Origin: Pseudomonadota bacterium
GTDB taxonomy: Bacteria > Pseudomonadota > Alphaproteobacteria > Acetobacterales > Acetobacteraceae
Length of the DNA stretch: 5,230 nt
Direction: 5' to 3'
NCBI GenBank assembly: GCA_021808205.1
Contig: JAKBCD010000185.1
Span: 1-5,230 of the forward strand
Positions 1 to 5,230 of the stretch are shown one piece after another; the stretch's first letter is position 1, and each line of letters begins with the position of its first letter. The position numbers were made by a program, and so were the translations under genes. The notes beneath the pieces are model-generated. The model saw only the letters and a list, made by a program, of their open reading frames with translations, had not been told where the DNA came from and did not search any database.

Positions 1-1472
1 TCAATCGCGGCAAGGGCCCCGCCGTGCGTGGCCCCCGCGCCCAGGCGGACCGCAAGCTCTACCGCAACGCCATCCAAGCCCTCCTCGCCGCGCAAGCCAA
101 TCTCACCATCCTGGAGGACGAAGCCGCCGGGCTGGAGGTCGCCCATGGCCGCCTCACCGGCATCAAACTCGCCTCCGGCAAAACCATCTCCTGCGCCGCC
201 GCCGTGCTCACCACCGGCACCTTCCTCAACGGCGTTCTTCATTTCGGCTCCGAAATGCAGCCGGGCGGGCGGGTGGAGGATGCGCCCTCCCGCGCTTTGG
301 CGGCAGATCTGCACCGCCTCAATTTGCCGCTGGGGCGTCTCAAAACCGGCACCCCCCCGCGCCTCTCTAAATCCAGCATCGACTGGGAGAGCCTGCCGGA
401 AGACAAAGGCGAAAACCCGCCCGAGCCTTTCTCGGCACTCACGGCCAAAATCACCAACCCGCAAATCTCCTGCCGCATCACCTCCACCACCGAGACCACG
501 CACGAAGTCATCCGCGAAAACATCCATAAATCAGCGGTTTACGGCGGCAACATCGCCGGGCGCGGCCCGCGCTACTGCCCCTCCATCGAGGATAAAGTCG
601 TCCGCTTCTCCGAAAAGCCCGGCCACCAGATCTTCCTGGAACCCGAAGGGCTGGACGACGACACCATCTATCCCAACGGCATCTCCACCTCCTTGCCGCT
701 GGACGTTCAGCTCGCCTTCATCCACACCATCCCTGGCCTGGAGCACGCGCAAATCCTGCGCCCCGGTTATGCGGTGGAATATGATTATGTCGACCCCCGG
801 GCTCTCGACCATTCCTTAAGTTTAAAGGTGCTGCCTGGGCTTTTCCTGGCAGGTCAAATCAACGGCACCACAGGCTACGAGGAAGCCGGCGCTCAAGGCC
901 TAATGGCGGGCCTGAACGCCGCACGCCGGGCAGGGGGCGCGGAGCCGGTCCAGCTCTCCCGCGCGGACGCCTATATCGGCGTCCTTGTCGACGATCTGGT
1001 CACCCAAGGCGTTACAGAACCGTACCGCATGTTCACCTCCCGCGCCGAGTACCGCCTGCTCCTGCGCGCCGACAATGCCGAACTCCGCCTGACCCAGAAG
1101 GGGCAAGACTGGGGCTGCGTCGGCACTGAACGCAACCAAGCCTTCACCGCGCTGAAAACCGAAATCGCTGCCTTTAATAACAAGCCGACCGGCGAGGGCA
1201 GGGCAGCTGAAATTCTCCGCGCCGATCTTCTCTATGCCGGCTATATCGCGCGGCAAAATTCCGAAATCCGCGCCCGGGAGAAGGATGAGGCCGTGAAAAT
1301 CCCCGCCAATTTCAACTATGCCCAGATCGGCGGCCTCTCCGCTGAGCTACGCGAGAAGTTGGAGCACACCCGCCCGCAAACCCTCGCCGCCGCCGGCCGG
1401 ATCGAGGCCATGACCCCCGCCGCCCTTGGCGCTATTTTCGGCGCCCTCAAAAAGGCCCGCAACGCCGCATGA
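1..1472 (+). CDS. mnmG: MnmG (GidA), tRNA uridine-5-carboxymethylaminomethyl modification enzyme, 5'-truncated
   Basis: FAD-dependent subunit that works with the GTPase MnmE to install the (carboxymethyl)aminomethyl group at C5 of wobble U34 in certain tRNAs, in the cytoplasm. The frame is open to the left edge (first full codon at base 3, reading [17 protein letters not shown], a MnmG hallmark), so the real start and the N-terminal FAD-binding GxGxxG lie outside; about 489 residues are visible. Counting from the GTG at 24, family motifs follow in order: [16 protein letters not shown], the Cys in [19 protein letters not shown] with the second conserved Cys, [40 protein letters not shown] (FAD-domain signature) and [20 protein letters not shown], then the helical C-terminal domain. 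The segment between GCVGTER and YAGYIARQ is about 50 residues shorter than I recall for E. coli MnmG. The TGA stop overlaps the rsmG start by 4 bp. In related genomes mnmE usually lies just upstream. The GTG at 24 is an internal codon, not the start. Confidence 0.97.
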   Translation, partial: NRGKGPAVRGPRAQADRKLYRNAIQALLAAQANLTILEDEAAGLEVAHGRLTGIKLASGKTISCAAAVLTTGTFLNGVLHFGSEMQPGGRVEDAPSRALAADLHRLNLPLGRLKTGTPPRLSKSSIDWESLPEDKGENPPEPFSALTAKITNPQISCRITSTTETTHEVIRENIHKSAVYGGNIAGRGPRYCPSIEDKVVRFSEKPGHQIFLEPEGLDDDTIYPNGISTSLPLDVQLAFIHTIPGLEHAQILRPGYAVEYDYVDPRALDHSLSLKVLPGLFLAGQINGTTGYEEAGAQGLMAGLNAARRAGGAEPVQLSRADAYIGVLVDDLVTQGVTEPYRMFTSRAEYRLLLRADNAELRLTQKGQDWGCVGTERNQAFTALKTEIAAFNNKPTGEGRAAEILRADLLYAGYIARQNSEIRAREKDEAVKIPANFNYAQIGGLSAELREKLEHTRPQTLAAAGRIEAMTPAALGAIFGALKKARNAA

Positions 1473-2041
1473 ATGAAGCCAAACTCAGGGATTTCGCGAC
1501 GCTCGTCTTAAAATGGTCGTCGAAAATCAACCTGATCTCGAAATCGGACCATGATCATATCTGGCAGCGGCATGTGCAGGATTCCCTTCGCCTGCTCCCT
1601 TTCATACCCAGCAACACGCAACGCGGTATAGATCTCGGCTCGGGTGCTGGCTTTCCTGGCCTGGTGCTCTGCATCGCCACGGGTATTCCGTTCGACCTCA
1701 TCGAGTCAGACGCCCGCAAAGCCGCCTTTCTGATGGAAGCCGCCCGGCTCACCGGCGCGCCAGCAAAAATTCATAATTGCCGGATTGAGGCCGCCCCCGT
1801 TCAGCCCGCCCCGCTCATCACCGCCAGAGCCTTGGCGCCCCTGGAAAAATTGCTTGGCCTGGCTGCACCCTTGCTCACTCCCGACGGCTTTTGCCTGTTT
1901 CCGAAAGGCAAGGGCGCGGAAGCTGAATTGACGCTCGCCACCCCCCTCTGGCACATGAATATTGAGCGCCTTTCCGCGCCCGGCTGGGGCGAAAGCTGTA
2001 TCCTGAAAGTGAGCCAGATCCGTCATGCTGGAGCCGTATAA
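1469..2041 (+). CDS. rsmG: RsmG (GidB), 16S rRNA (guanine-527-N7)-methyltransferase
   Basis: SAM-dependent Rossmann-fold methyltransferase that makes m7G527 in the 530 loop of 16S rRNA; in several bacteria loss gives low-level streptomycin resistance. The product is 190 residues, slightly shorter than the usual 205-215, mainly at the N-terminus. Visible motifs are the N-terminal helix with [10 protein letters not shown] (15-24) and the family-typical RHVQDSL (34-40), SAM-binding motif [12 protein letters not shown] (55-65), the acidic post-I loop [12 protein letters not shown] (77-88), [12 protein letters not shown] (118-129) and LFPKGKG (143-149) on the late strand. The ATG at 1469 shares ATGA with the mnmG stop and has no strong Shine-Dalgarno, which suggests translational coupling. 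The last 17 bp overlap the start of parA. The rsmG-parA-parB linkage is widespread in bacteria and supports the call. Confidence 0.96.
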   Translation: MNEAKLRDFATLVLKWSSKINLISKSDHDHIWQRHVQDSLRLLPFIPSNTQRGIDLGSGAGFPGLVLCIATGIPFDLIESDARKAAFLMEAARLTGAPAKIHNCRIEAAPVQPAPLITARALAPLEKLLGLAAPLLTPDGFCLFPKGKGAEAELTLATPLWHMNIERLSAPGWGESCILKVSQIRHAGAV

Positions 2042-2822
2042 AAAACCCCGCGTTATCGCCGTTGCCAACCAGAAGGGCGGTGTCGGCAAAACCACCACCG
2101 CCATCAACCTCGCCTCGGCCCTGGCCGTAGGCGGCTTGAAGGTTCTGCTCATCGATATCGACCCGCAAGGCAACGCCTCCACCGGGCTCGGCATCGACCA
2201 TGAGCGCCGCAACGGTGGCAGCTACGCTTTGCTTGCGGGCGATGTCACCCTGGCCGGCGCCACCCTGGTTTCGAATGTTGAAAACCTCTCTGTTGTCCCC
2301 GCCGTGGCGGACCTCTTGGGTGCCGATATGGAATTCGGTGCGCTTGAAAACCGCAACTTCCTCCTCCGCGCCGCCCTCGCACAAGGCTGCGACGCTGATA
2401 TCGTCTTCATCGACTGCCCACCCGGCCTCGCTTTGCTCACCCTGAACGCGTTGGTGGCGGCCGATGCCGTTCTGGTGCCGCTGCAAGCGGAGTTTTTTGC
2501 CCTGGAGGGCATTTCCCAACTCATGCGCTCGGTCGAGATGGTCAAGCGCAGCCTGAACCCTAAGCTTGAGATCGAAGGCATCGTGCTGACCATGACGGAT
2601 CGGCGCAATAATCTCTCTGAACAAGTGAGCAATGATGTTCGCGCCTATTTCAAGGAAAAAGTGTTCGAAACCGCCATCCCGCGTAACATCCGCATCACCG
2701 AGGCCCCTAGTCACGGCATTCCCGTCCTGCTTTATGATTTCCGCTCTACCGGAGCACAAGCATATCTCGCTCTGGCGGCGGAATTTTTGCGGCGCGCGCG
2801 CGCACGAAAGGAACTGGCATGA
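2025..2822 (+). CDS. parA: ParA (Soj-type) chromosome-partitioning ATPase
   Basis: Deviant-Walker ATPase that dimerises on ATP, binds nucleoid DNA nonspecifically and pulls ParB-parS complexes to segregate the replication origin. The 265 residues match a chromosomal ParA without the N-terminal HTH found in many plasmid ParAs. Motifs: deviant Walker A KGGVGKTT (17-24, signature Lys17 and catalytic-site Lys22), Walker A' DIDPQGN (44-50), Walker B IVFIDCPP (126-133, Asp130), LTMTDRRNNLS (188-198, with Arg194 aligning with the DNA-binding Arg of Soj), and IPRNIRITEAPSHG (218-231). Residue 134 is Gly where most relatives have Ser (CPPS). The ATG at 2025 gives the usual short lead before the Walker A strand; a weak purine stretch, GAAAGTGAG (2005-2013), lies upstream, and the first 17 bp overlap rsmG. 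The stop overlaps parB by 4 bp. Confidence 0.97.
   Translation: MLEPYKKPRVIAVANQKGGVGKTTTAINLASALAVGGLKVLLIDIDPQGNASTGLGIDHERRNGGSYALLAGDVTLAGATLVSNVENLSVVPAVADLLGADMEFGALENRNFLLRAALAQGCDADIVFIDCPPGLALLTLNALVAADAVLVPLQAEFFALEGISQLMRSVEMVKRSLNPKLEIEGIVLTMTDRRNNLSEQVSNDVRAYFKEKVFETAIPRNIRITEAPSHGIPVLLYDFRSTGAQAYLALAAEFLRRARARKELA
2806..2812 (+). promoter_or_regulatory. Shine-Dalgarno for parB
   Basis: GAAAGGA ends 6 bases before the parB ATG at 2819, inside the last codons of parA. It is the clearest ribosome-binding site in the window and, with the ATGA overlap, fixes the parB start. ParB can therefore be made both by coupling to ParA translation and by independent initiation. Confidence 0.7.
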
Positions 2823-3697
2823 GCGGGAAAGAACTACGCAAACCTCTGGCCCGAGGCCTGGCCGCGCTGATGGGCGATGCCGCCGTGCTCACCAGCATTG
2901 CTGCCCCCGGCGTGCAGCAGCTCGCGGTGGATCTGCTGGAGCCAAGCCCCTACCAGCCGCGCCAAGATATGGACGATGGCGCATTGCAGGAGCTGGCGGA
3001 TTCCATCGCCCAGCGCGGCATTTTGCAGCCGCTACTGGTCCGGCCCAAACCCGGCGCGCCGGGCCATTACCAAATCATCGCCGGAGAGCGCCGCTGGCGC
3101 GCCTCACAACGGGCGAAGCTGCACGAAGTGCCGGTGCTGGTGCGCGACCTCTCTGACGCCGACGCCATGGCCGCCGGGCTGGTGGAAAACCTCCAGCGCG
3201 AAAACCTGAACGCCGTGGAAGAGGCGGAGGGCTATAAGCGCCTCACCGAGGAGTTCAATCTCAGCCATGACAAACTGGGAGAGGCCATCGGCAAATCTCG
3301 GAGCCACATCACCAATGTCATGCGGCTATTGCAACTGCCACCCCAGGTGCAGTGGTTGCTGCGCGATGGTGAGATTTCTGCTGGCCACGCCAAGGCGCTG
3401 CTCTCCCACCCCGACCCCGTAAAGGCTGCCAACGATGTGGTAAAGCGCGGTCTTTCCGTGCGGCAGACTGAGGCGCTGGTTAAAAACCTCGGCCAGTCGC
3501 TCTCAACGAAGACAACCACCCGCATTCCGCGAGAGCACCAGACCGACCATAGTGAGGTCGCCGCACTGGCTGACAGCCTTACGGAACGCCTGGGGCTGCG
3601 GGTAGAGATCAGGTTCAACGGCAGAAGCGGGTCGCTAATCCTGAATTATGCAGACCTCGACCAACTAGATTCACTTCTGGCCCTGCTGAACAGGTAG
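2819..3697 (+). CDS. parB: ParB (Spo0J-type) chromosome-partitioning CTPase, parS-binding protein
   Basis: Centromere-binding protein: dimers recognise parS, bind and hydrolyse CTP, close into a DNA clamp and slide to form the partition complex, while the N-terminus stimulates ParA. The 292 residues show, in order: a basic N-terminal ParA-interaction segment LARGLAALM (10-18, like the family LGRGL motif), the N-terminal CTP-binding domain starting at SPYQPR (43-48), GERRWRA (89-95, box II, nucleotide and clamp motif), ENLQRENLN (123-131, box III), a helix-turn-helix around [23 protein letters not shown] (149-171) for parS reading, [11 protein letters not shown] (185-195), a linker with [11 protein letters not shown], and a C-terminal dimerisation domain ending [10 protein letters not shown]. 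Its two cognate sites begin only a few bases past the TAG stop. The start is fixed by the ATGA overlap with parA plus GAAAGGA. All key motifs are intact. Confidence 0.97.
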   Translation: MSGKELRKPLARGLAALMGDAAVLTSIAAPGVQQLAVDLLEPSPYQPRQDMDDGALQELADSIAQRGILQPLLVRPKPGAPGHYQIIAGERRWRASQRAKLHEVPVLVRDLSDADAMAAGLVENLQRENLNAVEEAEGYKRLTEEFNLSHDKLGEAIGKSRSHITNVMRLLQLPPQVQWLLRDGEISAGHAKALLSHPDPVKAANDVVKRGLSVRQTEALVKNLGQSLSTKTTTRIPREHQTDHSEVAALADSLTERLGLRVEIRFNGRSGSLILNYADLDQLDSLLALLNR

Positions 3698-3706
3698 GTC
3701 CGACAA

Positions 3707-3722
3707 TGTTCCACGTGGAACA
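3707..3722. promoter_or_regulatory. parS centromere site 1 (ParB-binding)
   Basis: TGTTCCACGTGGAACA, a perfect 16-bp palindrome that matches the chromosomal parS consensus (TGTTNCACGTGNAACA). The symmetry extends to 22 bp (3704-3725). It starts 9 bases after the parB stop and is the expected loading site of the ParB encoded upstream. Confidence 0.95.
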
Positions 3723-3741
3723 TTGCCCTCTCCCGCCGCCC

Positions 3742-3770
3742 TATGTTCCACGTGGAACATATCTCTTTTA
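3742..3770 (+). terminator. Possible intrinsic terminator of the mnmG-rsmG-parA-parB transcript, built on parS site 2
   Basis: Read on the + strand, the site-2 palindrome can fold as an 8-bp stem (TATGTTCC/GGAACATA) with an ACGT loop, followed at once by TCTCTTTTA. The position after parB and before the convergent holA end suits a terminator. The stem is only moderately GC-rich and the U-tract is interrupted, so this is tentative; the symmetry is sufficiently explained by ParB binding. Nothing comparable follows the holA stop on the - strand. Confidence 0.3.
3744..3759. promoter_or_regulatory. parS centromere site 2 (ParB-binding)
   Basis: A second exact copy of TGTTCCACGTGGAACA, with symmetry extending to 20 bp (3742-3761). 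Its centre lies 37 bp from that of site 1, and the two share an identical 18-bp core including the flanking A and T. The 21 bases between the two 16-mers are C-rich and not repeated. Confidence 0.95.
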
Positions 3771-3799
3771 TGCGTCTGCTGCGGGCTCGCGGGCCTTCT

Positions 3800-4813
3800 C
3801 TATCCCGCTCGGGCTGCGGAGCGCACCCGCGCTGCCAAGGCCAACATGGTCTGGCGGCAATAATCCTGGTCCGGAATATCGGTGGTCTTGCAGGCAATTT
3901 CCGCCGCCAGTGCCGCCGCCAAAGCCTGGTTTACGGCGGGCAGCCCCCAAAGCCGCAGCATTTTCTGCACCACCGGCTGGCGTTTGAAAAACACTGGTGG
4001 GCGCATCCCGGCCATGGCTTCCTGGGCGGAGGCGCCTTGCGCCATTGCGCCCGTCGCCACGCGCAGGCGCAAAAGCTCTGAAAGCAGCACCCTGATCAGC
4101 CCGACCGGCGAAGCGCCTTCCTCATACGCCAGGGTTAGCGCCTTGTCTGTGGCGGCAAGGTCGCCGGTTAGTGCCGCATCAATGGCATCGTTCATCGAGG
4201 TATCGCCGCCATCGGCCATAATGGAAGACACATCCGCCTGCGTAAGCACCTTCTGCGCCCCGGCATAAAGCACGAGAACCTCCAGCGTCTGGCCCAGCGG
4301 CCCTTCCTCACCTGTTAGGTTTTGCGCCGCCCAATTGGCCGCATCCTGGTCAATACTAACGCCCTGCGCCCGCAGCCGGGAAATAATGACCTGCGGCAAC
4401 CGCGCAGAATCTATCGCATAGCAGGCGATGCTGGCTATGCCAGGAGATTTCTCGGCGAAGGTACGCAATTTGGATTTCGGTGTCAGCTCTGCGGCCTCAA
4501 GAATTACCAACCCGTCGAGCGTGATTTTAGTTAGATTTTCTAACACCCCCACCAGCTTCTCGCCTGCATCCCGCACCCGCACCACGCGCTTGCCACCGGT
4601 GAGTGACGCCGCAAAGGCCTCCGCCAGCAACAAATCCGGCGCGGGATTGGAAAGCTCCGCGAAGCGGAACGGGTCGTTCAGCGCACCCTCGACAGAGTGA
4701 GCCAGCGCCAGCCCGCGTTGCGCCACCAACCCAACATCCGGCCCGTGCAGCAACACCACCGGGGTGGATGGTGCCTTTAAAAATCCATCAACCCGGCCGG
4801 CCTCCAGCTTCAT
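3800..4813 (-). CDS. holA: HolA, DNA polymerase III subunit delta
   Basis: Delta subunit of the clamp-loader complex; it opens the beta sliding clamp so that it can be placed on primed DNA at the replication fork. The 337-residue product has the family's usual length (about 340) and layout: an AAA+-like N-terminal domain with FLKAPSTPVVLLHGPDVGL (11-29), where the P-loop is degenerate as expected because delta does not bind ATP; then the strand DGLVILEAAELTPKSKLR; a helical middle with RLPQVIISRLRAQGVSI and NLTGEEGPLGQTLEVLVLY; and a C-terminal collar domain with DAIDAALTGDLAATDKAL, SPVGLIRVLLSELLRLR and FFKRQPVVQKMLR. I chose ATG at 4813 because it overlaps the lptE stop as ATGA; an in-frame TTG at 4837 would add 8 residues but lies deeper inside lptE. 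It ends with TAG, converging with parB. Confidence 0.93.
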   Translation of the reverse strand: MKLEAGRVDGFLKAPSTPVVLLHGPDVGLVAQRGLALAHSVEGALNDPFRFAELSNPAPDLLLAEAFAASLTGGKRVVRVRDAGEKLVGVLENLTKITLDGLVILEAAELTPKSKLRTFAEKSPGIASIACYAIDSARLPQVIISRLRAQGVSIDQDAANWAAQNLTGEEGPLGQTLEVLVLYAGAQKVLTQADVSSIMADGGDTSMNDAIDAALTGDLAATDKALTLAYEEGASPVGLIRVLLSELLRLRVATGAMAQGASAQEAMAGMRPPVFFKRQPVVQKMLRLWGLPAVNQALAAALAAEIACKTTDIPDQDYCRQTMLALAARVRSAARAG

Positions 4814-5230
4814 GAGCTCGGATGGGCGCGGAACCAAGCGGCAAGCTGGGCGGTTATCTGCGTCGAGATTTCGTCGGCCAATTGCTGGTTGGTTGTCTCT
4901 GCTTCGAGATTCGAGGCGAAATATTGCTGGTCGATGATATTCAACGCGTCCGCCGCCGTGGCATTGCCCGAGGCCAGCGTGACAGCGGGATTGCCAATGG
5001 GCGAGAGCTTCCAGAGCGCGTTGGCATTGAAGCGCGTGCGGGTGGTGGAGCTATCTGCCTGGACCCCCTCGCCGATCTGCGCGATGCTGTAGTTAACCGA
5101 GAGCGTGTAAAGCTCCTGCGTCGGCTCCCCGCTGGTGTAGAGCTGCTGTTGCAGCGCTTGGCGCAGAATCTGCCCGTTGCGGTCTGGAATATTCTGCACT
5201 TTCACGGTTTCCAGCGCGGCGTTGGCACCC
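4810..5230 (-). CDS. lptE: LptE, LPS-assembly lipoprotein, 5'-truncated
   Basis: Outer-membrane lipoprotein that plugs the LptD beta-barrel and helps deliver lipopolysaccharide to the cell surface. Only the C-terminal 139 or so residues are in the window; the frame is open to the right edge, so the signal peptide and lipobox Cys are not visible. Support comes from the family pattern: IPDRNGQILRQALQQQLY near the visible start, YTLSVNYSI, then RTRFNANALWKL, followed by AADALNIIDQQYFASNL and a final QQLADEISTQITAQLAAWF helix, which is typical of alphaproteobacterial LptE. A GTG at 5205 is internal, since coding continues upstream of it. The TGA stop overlaps the holA ATG by 4 bp. In related genomes leuS usually precedes lptE, which would lie beyond the edge. 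Sequence conservation in this family is low, so the call rests on pattern plus neighbour. Confidence 0.87.
   Translation of the reverse strand, partial: GANAALETVKVQNIPDRNGQILRQALQQQLYTSGEPTQELYTLSVNYSIAQIGEGVQADSSTTRTRFNANALWKLSPIGNPAVTLASGNATAADALNIIDQQYFASNLEAETTNQQLADEISTQITAQLAAWFRAHPSS

Noticed and set aside
28..819. 263-residue open frame overlapping mnmG on the + strand
   Set aside because: Pro/Ser/Ala-rich shadow frame inside the unmistakable MnmG coding sequence.
1875..2759. 294-residue open frame on the - strand opposite rsmG/parA
   Set aside because: It is antisense to two proteins with complete, well-conserved motifs, shows no recognisable domain, and is explained by GC-rich codon use keeping opposite frames free of stops.
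2789..2803. GC-alternating run near the end of parA
   Set aside because: It is coding sequence for the Arg/Ala-rich ParA C-terminus (RRARARK), not a repeat element.
3698..3799. Replication origin near parS
   Set aside because: No DnaA-box cluster or AT-rich unwinding region is visible here or elsewhere in the window; parS alone does not mark oriC.
3706..4081. Two + strand frames starting MFHVEH at 3706 and 3743
   Set aside because: The start is the translated parS palindrome, and the rest is low-complexity sequence antisense to holA.
4814..4837. N-terminal extension of holA from TTG at 4837
   Set aside because: ATG at 4813 forms a standard ATGA overlap with the lptE stop and gives a normal delta N-terminus; the extra 8 residues look like lptE sequence read in another frame.

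Overview
The window is a chromosomal housekeeping region of a GC-rich alphaproteobacterium. It carries the order mnmG-rsmG-parA-parB on the + strand, meeting holA and lptE on the - strand. This arrangement (tRNA modification, 16S rRNA methylation, chromosome segregation, then the DNA polymerase III delta subunit and the LPS-assembly lipoprotein LptE) is common in Rhodospirillales. The protein sequences look most like Acetobacteraceae, but the family assignment is an inference from remembered sequences, not a search. No mobile element, CRISPR array, tRNA or rRNA is visible, and nothing looks horizontally acquired.

Layout. Bases 1-1472 are the 3' part of mnmG, with its first roughly 100 codons cut off by the window edge. 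rsmG (1469-2041), parA (2025-2822) and parB (2819-3697) follow with overlaps of 4, 17 and 4 bp, so all four genes are probably co-transcribed and translationally coupled. Bases 3698-3799 are the only intergenic stretch (102 bp). It holds two perfect parS sites, TGTTCCACGTGGAACA, the DNA target of the ParB encoded just upstream. On the - strand, lptE (truncated at the right edge) runs into holA through an ATGA overlap, and holA ends at 3800, converging on the parS pair.

How the parts work together. ParB loads at parS, spreads as a CTP-dependent clamp and is moved by the ParA ATPase, so this locus is both the source and a target of the origin-segregation machinery. MnmG and RsmG act in translation fidelity. 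HolA loads the replication clamp. LptE serves outer-membrane LPS export. The main points worth a second look are the twin parS sites between convergent genes, a possible intrinsic terminator that uses the second parS as its stem, a shortened C-terminal segment in MnmG, and false ORFs beginning MFHVEH created by the parS palindromes. I see no evidence for a previously undescribed system.
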